From NCBI RefSeq assembly GCF_024679095.1, contig NC_066513.1, positions 6,212,825 to 6,276,824 of the forward strand: 64,000 bases of DNA, in the 5' to 3' direction. How positions within the stretch are numbered: the first letter of the stretch is position 1; each line of letters begins with the position of its first letter. Below are positions 1-9,320 of the stretch, piece by piece. The stretch comes from Eriocheir sinensis (lineage: Eukaryota > Arthropoda > Malacostraca > Decapoda > Varunidae). The position numbers and the translations under genes were made by a program. The notes below the pieces were generated by a model. It did not search any database. It was not told the origin of the DNA and saw only the letters and a list, made by a program, of their open reading frames with translations.

Positions 1-421
1 ATTAAATTATAGGCCAGTCTCTTTAACAAGCGTAATGTGCAAGATCTGTGAAAGTATAATAAAAAACAATGGGTTAAACATTTAGAAAAGGGAAACATGA
101 TAAATGAAGGACAGTTTGGATTTAGAAAAGGGAAATCGTGTGTCACCAACTTACTATGTTTCTACTCAAGAGTTAGACGTGGTGCAAGAAAGAGAAGGAT
201 GGGCTGATTGTGTATATCTCGATCTGAAAAAAGCTTTTGATAAGGCTCCCCACAACTACAAACTACAGAAATGGGGAGGAATGGGCGGAAAGGTCATTGA
301 GTGGATAAAGGATTACTTAACAGGAAGAGAAATGAAAACGGTGATTAGAGAAGAGAAATCAAATTGGAGGAGAGTAGAGAGTGGAGTTCCTCAGGGCTCA
401 GCTCTGACACCAATAATGTTC

Positions 422-510
<89 letters not shown>

Positions 511-989
511 GATATGCCGATAGGTATAAAAAGTCATATGAGTCTTTTTGCAGACGATTCAAAGTTAATAAGAAAAGTGAAGACGGAGGAAGACTGTGAA
601 GAACTGCAAAAAGACCTGGATAGAGTGTATAGATGGAGCCAGTTGTGGGAGATGGAGTTTAATGCAAATAAATGTCACGTTATGGAAATGGGAAAAGTAA
701 AAAAAGACCGAGGAAAACATACAGGATGGGAGAAGAAAACTTAATGGTGGTACATGAAGAAAAAGATTTAGGAGTAACGATGCAAGACACACTATCCCCA
801 GAAAAGCATATAAACAAGTTATTTGGAGAAACCTGCAGGATGATGCAAAATATAAAGGTATCATTCCATTATATGGACAAGGAAATGATGAAGAAAATTA
901 TAACAACACTGACAAAACCAAAACTTGAATATGCTGCAGTTGTGTGGTCGCCTCACAAAAAGATGGATATCAGAAAGTTGGAAAGAATA
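1..989 (+). pseudogene. Non-LTR retrotransposon reverse transcriptase fragment (LINE family L-a), broken
   Basis: Reverse transcriptase palm and thumb of a non-LTR element that would copy its own RNA at a nicked target. Visible motifs in order: the YLDLKKAFDKAPH block near 214-252, GVPQGSA near 382-402, the palm strand leading to INDMP just after the microsatellite at 508, and the catalytic LFADDS near 544. The thumb runs to KLERIQ at about 989. The 5' end lies outside the window. The frame is lost at the (TA)n tract (427-507) and again at an A-run near 695. At 988-990 a Tigger-like insertion interrupts the thumb; the 3' end of the same family reappears at 1416. The fragment at 1769-3040 is from the same or a sister family. 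The clade is not assigned with confidence. Confidence 0.8.
427..507. repeat. (TA)n microsatellite inside RT coding sequence
   Basis: About 81 bp of pure TA dinucleotide. It sits exactly where related RTs encode F-I-I-Y-I-N-D: ATGTTCATA lies upstream and AATGATATGCCG downstream. The tract therefore appears to have expanded from the short ATATATA that encoded I-Y-I, and it changes the reading frame. Confidence 0.95.
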
Positions 990-1415
990 CAGTCACCTCT
1001 CGATTAACGCAAGGGTTACGTTCCTTGAGATATCGCGTTATTTAAAATTGCGTTATTTAAACATAATTTCCCCATAGGAAACAATGGTAATAGCGGGGGT
1101 TATGTTCCTGGACACTGGGAAAGTCTGCCTATTTTGGGGATTTTGTTTCTCTAACCTTATAAAACATTATTAATACATTAGTAGGTCATGGAAACAACAA
1201 AAACACACGTTCTCATTTTATTTAAATTTGTTTTTCACCTGCGTCGGCCACCGTCCCTCACCCGGCGCTCCCGTCACCGGCCGCTCCCTTCACCTCCGCC
1301 ACTCCGCCTCACTTGCTTCCTTCCTCTTCCTTCGACTACCCATGCTAATGGTGACAAAGATAACTCCTTTAAGTTAAAGTTTTCTAAAGAAAGAATTGCT
1401 ACATTACATTACATT
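988..1415. mobile_element. Tigger/pogo-like DNA element end inserted in the LINE
   Basis: Starts with TA followed by CAGTCACCTCTCGATTAACG at 990, which resembles the CAGT-starting termini of Tigger/pogo elements, then a palindromic-looking TTACGTTCC/GCGTTATTTAA region. The interior (1188-1400) shows no recognisable transposase and no matching right terminus was found. The LINE resumes at about 1416, so this is a truncated or solo-end insertion, possibly with loss of target DNA. Confidence 0.45.
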
Positions 1416-1485
1416 AGATATGGAGACGGGACTATTAGAGCTTAGCTGTAGCTTAGCCCTGTAGATTACAAATGGGTAAATACAC
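1416..1485 (+). mobile_element. 3' end of LINE family L-a
   Basis: The short tail RYGDGTIRA-stop followed by CTGTAGATTACAAATGGGTAAATAC matches, in opposite orientation, the 3' end of the LINE at 1769 (RYGDGT, then repeated AACTAGGTAAATAC). This shows that the RT at 1-989 and this tail were one element before the Tigger-like insertion. A short CA-rich tract follows (1481-1501). Confidence 0.6.
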
Positions 1486-1500
1486 ACACACTCACACACA

Positions 1501-1768
1501 CTGTGACACCTACCACTCCTCGGGGCACCGGTTCGAGTCCGATTAGGTGCCTTCGGCGCACAGCCAGCGGCGGGCCGTTTCCTGCTCATCGACATATTTG
1601 TATTAAATTGCACTACGTAAGATGTAAAAATAAATAAAGAAAAAAAAAAAGCCCGCCCAGCTATTGCTCCTGTTCATCCTTCCTGTCGGGTTGGTCGATA
1701 AAAGGGTACCTGGGGAAACTTGGGGGAGGTAAATTGTGGGATTCTGGACAGCATAGGGACAAGTGTAT
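1501..1768 (+). mobile_element. tRNA-derived SINE family 2, copy 1 (5' truncated, with insertion)
   Basis: Contains an RNA polymerase III B box, GGTTCGAGTCC at 1530-1540, and a body (GCCCAGCTATTGCTCCTG and onward, ending CATAGGGACAAGTG) shared with the reverse-strand copy at 3102-3332. The A-box half is lost. A 90-bp poly(A)-ended segment (1561-1650) interrupts the body. The 3' end abuts the opposite-facing LINE tail at 1769. Confidence 0.65.
1561..1650 (+). mobile_element. Short poly(A)-tailed insertion within the SINE
   Basis: Compared with copy 2, which reads TTTGGCGCAAAGCCTACC across this point, 90 extra bases are present. They end in AAAAATAAATAAAGAAAAAAAAAAA, split here as an AATAAA-like signal and an A-tail. 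This is the expected form of a short reverse-transcribed transcript end inserted by LINE machinery; its source gene is not recognised. Confidence 0.5.
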
Positions 1769-3040
1769 GTATTTACCTAGTTGTATTTACCTAGTTGTAG
1801 TTTTACAGGGCCTGGGCTTTACGCTCGTGTGGTCCCGTCTCCGTATCTACATTTATCCAACTTTTCCTTAAAGCTTTGCACACTCCTCGCCAATACTACA
1901 TCCTCACTTAGTCTGTTCCAAACCTCTATATTTCTTTGCGGGAAGCTATATTTCTTTGTCTCTCAAGCATCTTCCCTTCCTCAGTTTTTTACTATGTCCT
2001 CTTGTGTTCCTGGTGTTAATTTCTTCTTTTAGTAGTAACTCCTCGTTATCTACTTCTTCCATTTTGCTCAATAATTTGTAGATTTGTGTTAGGTCTCCCC
2101 TTTCTCTTCTTTGTTCTAGTGTTGGTAAGTCCATTCCTTTTAGTCTTTCCTCGTATGTCAGTCCCTCCAGCTCTGGAACCATTTTTGTTGCCATCCTTTG
2201 TATTCTTTCTGGTTTCTTTATGTGTTTCTTCTTAAGGAACTGAGACTCCATCCGGTCCTACAGCTTTTCTCTCTTCCAGCTCCCCCAACAACTCATATAT
2301 CTCCTTTTTATTTACTGTAACTTCTTCCATATGAACATTTATCTCGTTTTCTTGTGGCTCATTAAATATTGATTCATTAGTAAAAACTTGCTGAACTTTT
2401 TATTTAGTAACTTCGCCATGTCTTTAGGTTCATCGATTGTCACATTCCCATCACTCAGTCTTTCAATTGTTTCTCTTGGTTTAATCTTACCATTTATGAA
2501 TCTATAAAATAGTTTAGGTCGTTCCTTGCACTTTTTCACAATATCCTTTACATATCCCTTTTCTTCTTCCTTACTTATTTTCACGTATTCATTTCTCGCT
2601 ACCTTAAAATCTTCTTTATTCCATTGGTTTTTATTTATTTTCAATCTTGTCCATGCTGTCTCTTTTTTTCTTTAGCCTTAGCACACCTTGCATTAAATCA
2701 GTACTTTTTTCCCTTTTCTTTAAGTTTGTATTCTGGTACAAACTTCTTAACCCCTGTTTTATATGCCCCTATAAAAATATTGTACTTTTCTTGCACTTCA
2801 CTTGTTCTCATTAGCTCATCCCAGTCCAGCTCTCCATAATATTTCCAAAGATTTTCTACGTCTGCCTTCTTATAGTTTAGCCTGTTTCTTTTATATGATT
2901 CATCCTCTTTACTTCCTTCCTCCTCCGTTTCTATCTCTATGATTACGTGGTCACTCTTTCCCAGAGGGCATCCGTACCTTAATTCATCCTTCAAGTGTAT
3001 TCCTCTTGTTAACACCAGGTCCAGTCTCGCCGGTTCATCG
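1769..3040 (-). pseudogene. LINE family L-a fragment: endonuclease C-terminus, linker and RT thumb, palm deleted
   Basis: On the minus strand from 3040: the end of an AP-like endonuclease with a GKSDHVII motif near 2941-2970, a charged linker (2339-2700), then the start of RT (KAVGPDGVS near 2255-2275). It jumps directly to the thumb motif RIQRMATKMVPELEGLTYEE (about 2150-2215), so the catalytic palm of roughly a kilobase is missing. The 3' end carries repeated CTAGGTAAATACAA units (1769-1800). The order endonuclease-RT is typical of non-LTR elements. It cannot encode an active enzyme. Confidence 0.8.
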
Positions 3041-3045
3041 TCACA

Positions 3046-3050
<5 letters not shown>

Positions 3051-3101
<51 letters not shown>
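3051..3101. repeat. (TG)n microsatellite
   Basis: About 51 bp of TG dinucleotides between the endonuclease end of the LINE fragment and the 3' end of the reverse-oriented SINE. Confidence 0.95.
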
Positions 3102-3102
<1 letters not shown>

Positions 3103-3332
3103 ATTTACCTACATGTAAATACACACACACACTTGTCCCTATGCCGTTCAGATTCCCACAATTTACCTTCCCCAAGTTTTCCCAGGTACCCGTTTATCGA
3201 CCAACCCGACAGGAAGGATGAACAGGAGGAATAGCTGGGTAGGCTTTGCGCCAAAGACACCTAATCGAACTCGAACCGGTGCCCCGTGGAGTTGTAGGCG
3301 GTCACAGAAACCACTCAGCTACGGAGGTGCAG
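3102..3332 (-). mobile_element. tRNA-derived SINE family 2, copy 2
   Basis: Reverse-strand SINE with both pol III promoter boxes: A box TAGCTGAGTGG (complement of 3311-3321) and B box GGTTCGAGTTC (complement of 3267-3277). The body is shared with 1501-1768. The 3' part ends in GGGACAAGTGTGTGTGTATTTAC, next to the TG tract. The head is tRNA-like but carries no intact cloverleaf, so it is not a tRNA gene. Confidence 0.75.
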
Positions 3333-3881
3333 GAGCTGGAGTGTAGATAAAGCCCATTCTAACTCTCACTCTGCCAGGGAATAGAACCCAAAATCTCTAT
3401 TCAACCGAGAAATTTCGGTTGCGAGCCGAGTGCCTAGTGCCCCCTCCCAAATTATTTTCTATATCCGCCACTGCATTTAAGCATCACATCTTAGAGATTA
3501 ACAGCAAGCCATTTGAAGACTTCCATTACATGGTAAACAAAGGAGTCATAGTGTCCGCCATTTTCTTTTTTGATTCTGGAGCTTAAACATATCATACAGT
3601 GTGAATTATTTACTAGTGAATGCTTCTTTCTATAAAAATCAGGTAATAAGAATATGTAACGGGTAATAAAAAAATTATCGTAACTACAGTCGAACTTCAT
3701 TTGTCTGGCATGAACGGGGGGAAGCTTGTGCCGGATAACCCGTTTTGCCATTGTTTTGAGACTTACTCCTATAGAATTGCCAAAACTCCTTGGATTATTA
3801 ACGAGAGGGTAGCCTACTAATTTCGAGATGCTGACTGCTTATTTCTCGACAAAATAGGATGCTGTTTATTATTAAGTATTA
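3333..3881. other. No gene; possible Tigger-like end at 3685
   Basis: AT-rich intergenic sequence. The only recognisable signal is TA plus CAGTCGAACTTCATTTGTC at 3685-3705, resembling a Tigger/pogo terminus. No partner terminus or transposase was seen. Confidence 0.4.
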
Positions 3882-4254
3882 GGGTAGGCGGTGGCCGAAC
3901 TGGTAGCGTACTGGGCCCACATTCACCGCGTGATGGACGACGCGGGTTCGAATCCCCACGCTACCACTCGGATTTTTCAGTCACCGCAGAGTGGCTTAAA
4001 ACTACCCACATGCTGTCCTGAAGACCACCCATCAACCCGGACTCTAGAGGAAGCCGTCCAAGCGAATCAAGAACGAGTTCCGGGGGGGCAGCATAAGCCA
4101 ATGCAAGATGGCGCCACTATAAACACTCGCCTGCGCCAGAACGAGCTGGGCCGACCATCAGGCCCCACCTGGAAGAAGCCTTGGGCCGACCATCAGGCCC
4201 CACCAGGAAGATGCCTACCGGCGCAACAGGCAACGACGGAAAAAAAAAAAAAAA
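3882..4254 (+). mobile_element. tRNA-derived SINE family 1, copy 1 (full length)
   Basis: Head GGGTAGGCGGTGGCCGAACT with a perfect B box GGTTCGAATCC at 3945-3955, then a conserved body (TTTTTCAGTCACCGCAGAGT, AAGATGGCGCCACTATAAAC). A 35- to 38-bp segment starting GGGCCGACCATCAGG occurs twice near the 3' end, before an A-tail at 4239-4254. The same body occurs at 6552, 25006, 25184, 28714 and 39058, with different heads. It needs LINE enzymes in trans to move. Confidence 0.9.
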
Positions 4255-4640
4255 TGGAGATAGTATTTTTTTCGGAAATCACTAAATGATTAATTTTTCA
4301 ATGCCTGTTATGCACATACCGCTGCTCGCTGCCATCCGTTACCACCGGTGTTGCAGGAATCAGCTGGCAGCCACAAAATAACTCACAGAGAGGGTCAACT
4401 TGCTTACTGTTTCTACATTTCACTCACCGCTCACAAAGATCACAAATGGACAAACTAGAAGGAAACCAAACAAATTAATGTTTTTCCTGCTGTGTATTCC
4501 CCCAGTGTGCATGCGTGGTGGACAGCAGAGCGACATATTTCTGCGAGGAGGTATTTCTCACAACACCGACCCGCAGTTAAGGTAGTGTTCTGCTACTGGT
4601 AACATGTAACCCAGTACAACCAGCCGCATGGTCGGGTAGT
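4255..4640. repeat. Unclassified interspersed repeat piece
   Basis: The segment 4486-4590 (TGCTGTGTATTCCC, GCATGCGTGGTGGACAGCAG, ending near CAACACCG) closely matches 29219-29320. No coding potential is evident; it is one copy of an unclassified dispersed repeat. Confidence 0.45.
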
Positions 4641-5010
4641 CGGCGACTAAACCGGCAACCTCACTGGTTTTGTTTTGGACCAGTGAGGAGGGTGTGCTGG
4701 ACCCCCATGTGGATTAAAAACAAGATCATTCTAAGGGCAGATGAACTCATGTTTATCAGAGTCAATGGCCATCCAGTCCCAGCTATGGGTGGTACACCTC
4801 ATAGCCCCTTGCTGCCTTGTAGGGTTTGTCTTTCTCGTTCAGGCAAAAGCTAGGACTACTACTTAAAATAGGTGGTTGGGTTTGCAAGGGCATGCACCCG
4901 GAAAATCTTAGGCCAAAAACTGAAAATGGCTCGATTTACGAACCATAAAATGTCCAACTGCTCAGGAAGAGTGAAAACGGATGTTAAACGAAATGATGAT
5001 GATGATGATG
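4641..5010 (+). mobile_element. Putative retroelement 3' end with (GAT)n tail
   Basis: Non-coding sequence ending GATGTTAAACGAAATGATGATGATG, a microsatellite tail at 4993-5010 as found at the 3' ends of some non-LTR elements and their SINEs. No RT motif precedes it, so the assignment rests only on the tail. Confidence 0.3.
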
Positions 5011-5879
5011 ACCGGCCCGCATAGTGGACCACCACCGCCACTGCCATGTCCCGTCCTGTGCTGTGTAGTTCCGCTGAATTTCCGCTGCCCCACACAGCGT
5101 GCCGAATAAATTTAAATAACCAAATCCAACTTAACCTAACGTAACCTACGTAACGGGGGCCTTTGTCCCCCTCAACCCCCTTGATGGAGGGAATTCGCCC
5201 CCCTTGCCCCCCCTTCTACTGAAGGAGTTCTTGGGGAGTATGTGGCATGCAAGATGTAGGCAATGATATCTTGCCCTAAGTAAAATACAGTCTTCCTGCA
5301 TACAGTCAAGTCGCGTATGACGCGGATTCGTAAGGAGCGTAAGGTTGCTCTGGCAGCAAAATGGCGTCTGCTGATATTCCTGTCGACGTTTAACCCCTAA
5401 AGGATCGAGGGTGGCTGTATTTTCGGTACCGCTAGGACCGGCCTCCCGGTCCTAGCGGTCCTAGAGATAGAGATGAGGCAGTGGCTACGCTTGGACACGA
5501 CAAGTTCAAGACTTACACAATCTGATTACTCCAAGCTTATTCGAGGTACTGGAATAAGCACGCGGATAGCTACTGGACTGATCAGCTGACATGCTCTTCT
5601 TCTTGGTACCACAATTTGCCAGCCTTGCGAGGAAATAACTGACATGCTGGTGACCAAGATTCTGACTAGAAATTTTGATGAGTTTCCTGTGAAATGCAGC
5701 CGACGTTGAATCGCTGTACAAATTTCCCAAGAAACTAGCGGTTGGGTGACCGTGTTCACACGTGGTGGGGCGGGATTCACAGAGATGTACGCTAATGGCC
5801 CGCGGTAAAAAACACAAACTATTGATTTAATTATCAGCAATGACTTCAGATTCACAAAGCTTTCGTTTTGTCATAGTTA
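5011..5879. other. No gene; one perfect hairpin
   Basis: A sequence of mixed composition with a C-rich stretch near 5150-5220. The open frames here lack recognisable domains. The notable structure is the inverted repeat at 5428-5459, listed separately. Confidence 0.5.
5428..5459. repeat. Perfect 14-bp inverted repeat (hairpin)
   Basis: ACCGCTAGGACCGG (5428-5441), loop CCTC, then its exact reverse complement at 5446-5459. The arms are GC-rich. No T-run or coding context suggests a terminator; it may be a terminus or remnant of a small DNA element. Confidence 0.8.
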
Positions 5880-6203
5880 GAGCCCGCTGATTGGGTGAGC
5901 GCCGGTGATGACGTCATCGAACTCAGCAAATCAGCATGTTTTCAGAACTCAGCCAATGGTAAGGCAGCCGCCTTCAGCTGCGGCCTCAAAACGACCCTTT
6001 CTCTCTTCACATTTTCTTCCTTTTTTCAAGATACGTGTTTTGAGTTAACAAGGGAGTAAAGTGGGAAAAAAAAATCATCTTCTCGACGGGCGGCAACAAA
6101 TAAGCGCTTGTTCAGTGTTTTCAATACACCGAGTTTCGTGATCCTCGACTTTAGCACTATACCTTGAGAACAAAGCAAGCTCGAAACTCAAGAGGGTACT
6201 GTA
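5880..6203 (+). mobile_element. Tigger/pogo-like element, right part (family T-a, copy 1)
   Basis: Ends at 6201 with AGAGGGTACTG followed by TA; the reverse complement CAGTACCCTCTTGAG matches the family's left terminus at 15575. The interior (GGTGATGACGTCATCG near 5905, AAACGACCCTTTCTCTCTTC near 5990) is shared with 28535-28995 and, inverted, with 27005-27120. No transposase frame survives. Confidence 0.55.
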
Positions 6204-6390
6204 GATGGATCTCACAAGTGTCAACATGAGTGCGGAATTTGATACAGTGCACTGCTTTCGTCTAGTTTTCAGTTGTTTTCGATTTTGCCTCCTGATTTTT
6301 CCCAAAAGAGCTAAAACTGACCCTTGGCTATAAATTCCAAACCACTGGAATTTCCGAAGTATTGGATGCCAGATTATCAAACTGTTGCCG

Positions 6391-7784
6391 TACAGTGGAT
6401 CCCCGTGACTAGCGTTTTTCTAACTAGCAATTTCAAGTCTAGCGACAGGATATAAACAGGCCCTAGTTTCATAAAGAACGATCAAAGCCTTGTAACTAGT
6501 AGTGAAAATATTTTCATTGGCTGGGAGGAATGAGTTGGCAAGTTGCATCATGGGGAGGCGGTTGCTGAGTGGTTAGATTGACGGCCCTGTGTTCCGGAGC
6601 TCCAGGAGGGACGCGGGTTCGAATCCTGGCCGCCGCACAGCTGAGGTTTTTCAGTCACCGCCGAGTGTCCTAAGACTACCCACATGCTGGCCTGAAGACC
6701 ACCCATCAACCTGGGCTCTTGATAACCTCTCCAAAGAGAGGCTCAAAGATGAGTTCCGGGGGGCAGCATGAGCCAACACAAGATGGCGCCACTATAAACA
6801 CTCGCCTGCGCCAGAACGGGCTGGGCCGACCATCAGGCCCCACCAGGAAGAAGCCTTGGGCCGACCATCAGGCCCCACCGGGAAGAAGCCTACCGGCGCA
6901 ATAGGCCACGACGTAAAAAAAAAAAAAAAAAAAAAAGCTGGCCAGACGAGATATTGTCTGTGGAGTTGTGAGGGAAGGGTGGGGCACTTGCTCCTTTAGT
7001 TCAACTGAAGTGTTGGACATGATACATTGCTCAGTGTTTTACAATAGCTAGCAAATCTTCCAAGATGGTGCTGAATACCCCACTAAGTCTGTCAAGTCAG
7101 GCAGGGCAGTGAATGTATGCAAACCAGACATCATTGTTACAAGTATGACCAGTGTCACCTCTTCTCCATCTTCTTACCTTCTATGAATATGTTGTTTAAC
7201 TATGATTGCTGTTTCCCATAAAGGGTCACTTATAAGAGCTCTTGAGGGAATTTTGTGAGGAAGCTGTTGTGTGGGATGCCAATTGGTTGTGCTCAGCTGA
7301 TCCACTGCTCCGTTTGGTGCATCTCTTCACCCATGGATTAACTGAACACAGGTGTGTGATGTCCCTGATACTCCATTCAGCCCTGCCAACCCTGAGGACT
7401 TTACTGGGTTTAATGCTCACAAACTGCTGCAATACAAGAGGAGTGAGTTGTTGAGGGAGGCTGCTGCACAACTGGCCGTGCAGGATGGCAGTGATGGTAG
7501 AGGCGGTGAGGTGGGCTCTGTGAAAGCTGACTCACTCAACTCCTAACTTCTTCATTCAATTCAAAGTATTTAATGGCGAGTTTTTGTTGCCTTTGCCTAT
7601 TAGTAGTTATGTTTATATATAAATATAAATTTAGTTGTTAAAAGCAGGTGAAATAGAGCAAAACACTGTCAGCTTCTGAAAAGTTCCAGTCTCTTATTAA
7701 AGTTTACCTCCAAACTAGCGGTTTTGGAACTAGCGACACTTTTTGTCAATCTCTTCTTATCGCTAGACACAGGCCTCCACTGTA
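6391..7784. mobile_element. Tigger/pogo-like element (family T-b) with TA target duplication, carrying a SINE
   Basis: Flanked by TA (6391-6392 and 7783-7784). Terminal inverted repeats of 22 bp, CAGTGGATCCCCGTGACTAGCG on the left and its counterpart at 7761-7782 on the right, differ at four positions. A SINE interrupts the interior at 6552-6936. The open stretch 7352-7546 (ending KADSLNS-stop) could be a degraded transposase C-terminus, but no DDE motif can be placed, so the transposase assignment is only inferred from the termini. Confidence 0.6.
6552..6936 (+). mobile_element. tRNA-derived SINE family 1, variant head (copy 2)
   Basis: Has the family-1 body, including the repeated GGGCCGACCATCAGGCCCC segment and an A-tail at 6915-6936. 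The head is different: GGGGAGGCGGTTGCTGAGTG with A box TGCTGAGTGGT and B box GGTTCGAATCC at 6616-6626. It is inserted inside the Tigger-like element. Confidence 0.88.
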
Positions 7785-8606
7785 TTCAGGAAATGAAACC
7801 TCTGAGATATCTACCTGCTGTTCACAAGGTAGATACAGGCCCACGTACATGTGTCACTCAGTGGTCATATATACCATACATAGAATCAACCGTAAAACCT
7901 ATGAGTAATGGGAAATATACACTTTTTTCCAACCAACACTTACCATATTTAGACATTTAGATCCAATCAATAACTTGTATTCCAGAATATTGAAATAGAA
8001 AAAGAACCAAAGTTCACTAGGAAAAGTAAGTACCCCTCTAACAGTTCTTTGGGTGGCCAAATGTGGTGCTGCATGTATAGCCAATACTGTCTATTTTAGA
8101 GGAGTGTTGTTTTTTTCTAATAATATAAAGCAAATTGGCACATGATCATTGTAAGGCTGTGTATAAAACTAGAAGCTTGTAAGCAAAAACCCTAATTATA
8201 TTTTGAAAAAAATTATCATAAAAAAAATCTTTAATCTTATCACCTTCAAGGTTTGCAGTGAATACCGCACAGCAATGTAGTTTTTGGTGTAAATGACCGA
8301 GGGAACCAAGATCAATATTTCAAAATTTAATCAACAGACACTAAGTAAACAGAGGCTACAGCTTGAGATTTACAAAAATGTCTCTATCTGGATAAGGAAT
8401 TGAAGTCTGGACCTTTTTTATTGTGAGCCTAGCACACATTGTAATCACCACAGCATAATTTCATGCCAATAATTTATTTATATAGTATGCCTTTATTTTC
8501 CGACAGACAGTGTCATTTTGTAACTAAACAACTAGAATCCCCTATAAACTACCAACTAGAGAAACTGTACCTAACAATTTAACTTAATGTTAGCTATGTT
8601 TTCCAG
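7785..8606. other. No gene recognised; sequence upstream of zinc-finger exon
   Basis: AT-rich, no convincing frame or repeat match within the window. It presumably belongs to the intron upstream of the exon at 8607. Confidence 0.5.
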
Positions 8607-8756
8607 AGTCTCAAGAGGATTCCTGCTCTGCCCACCAAACCCACACAGGGTCCTCACAACTGCCAAATTTGTGCAAAGAACTTTCATAAACCTCAGTACC
8701 TCTTGAGGCACCTCCGTAAACACTCAGGGGACTTCACTTGCCTGTCATGCCTCAAG
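8607..8756 (+). CDS. C2H2 zinc-finger gene, internal exon (50 codons)
   Basis: Preceded by a TTTTCCAG acceptor and followed by an AAG|GTAGGTG donor; 150 bp, phase 0 at both ends, open throughout. It encodes a classical finger, CQICAKNF...LLRHLRKH (C-x2-C-x12-H-x3-H), then the start of a second finger, FTCLSCLK, cut exactly after the second cysteine pair. The exon at 30388 continues with VFARKESLLKHLC, completing that finger (C2HC). Zinc fingers of this kind usually bind DNA in the nucleus. Earlier exons and the promoter were not found. The Gypsy element begins only 124 bp after the donor, in antisense orientation. The protein cannot be named from two exons. Confidence 0.75.
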
Positions 8757-8876
8757 GTAGGTGAAAATTCAGTATCTCCATTTACGTAGGTATAGGAGGG
8801 GGCATACATTAGTTCACCCAGATTTTGAAAGGATGGCCATTTCCTGTAATTCGTATGTTCAACAATGCAACCTCTC

Positions 8877-8880
8877 GTCT
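8877..8880. repeat. Target site duplication, left (GTCT)
   Basis: GTCT directly before the left LTR, repeated at 14732-14735 directly after the right LTR: a 4-bp duplication, as made by many Ty3/Gypsy integrases. Confidence 0.85.
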
Positions 8881-9300
8881 TGTTGGTGGTAGCGAGTGTT
8901 CTAAGTGCTAATCGGTTCGCGGATAATGAAACTCAGTATCCGTTAGGGTTGCTTTATTGCACAAAAATACAACAAGTCATTAAGACAAACACAACACAAA
9001 AAAAAGGTGTTTGTGTGGGTATGCGTTTGTGTGAATGTTGTTTGTGTAGGTTAACATTTAAGTGTTGGTGTATGTGTATAACAATGTGTAACGGTGGACA
9101 ACAAGAGAACGTGGACGGACAGTCAAAGGTAAACGAATACAAGGAAAGTTAACGATGAAGACGCGACAAGACAGACTGACAGACACAGTGACGATGGACA
9201 TTACATGAAAACACTGAGAATCTTAGTCTCTCTTTGCAGCACCCCGTTTTCTTGTGTCACTGAGGGGAAGGAACACGCGATTCGAGCGGTGACTGCTACA
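8881..9300 (-). repeat. 3' LTR of the Gypsy element
   Basis: 420 bp, TGTTGGTGGTAG to CTGCTACA on the + strand. It is identical to the right LTR except for one G/A substitution near 8919 and one A fewer in the A-run near 9000. Adjacent internal sequence at 9301-9315 (GGGGGGAATATC on the minus strand) is the likely polypurine tract priming plus-strand synthesis. Confidence 0.95.
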
Positions 9301-9320
9301 GATATTCCCCCCCAGTGACT

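Noticed and set aside
3945..3955. Functional tRNA gene
   Set aside because: A and B boxes are present, but the head continues into a repeated body with an A-tail and no complete cloverleaf; it is a SINE.
5128..5150. Telomeric repeat tract (CCTAA-like)
   Set aside because: Only two or three imperfect AACCTAACGTAACC units, far too short for a telomeric array.
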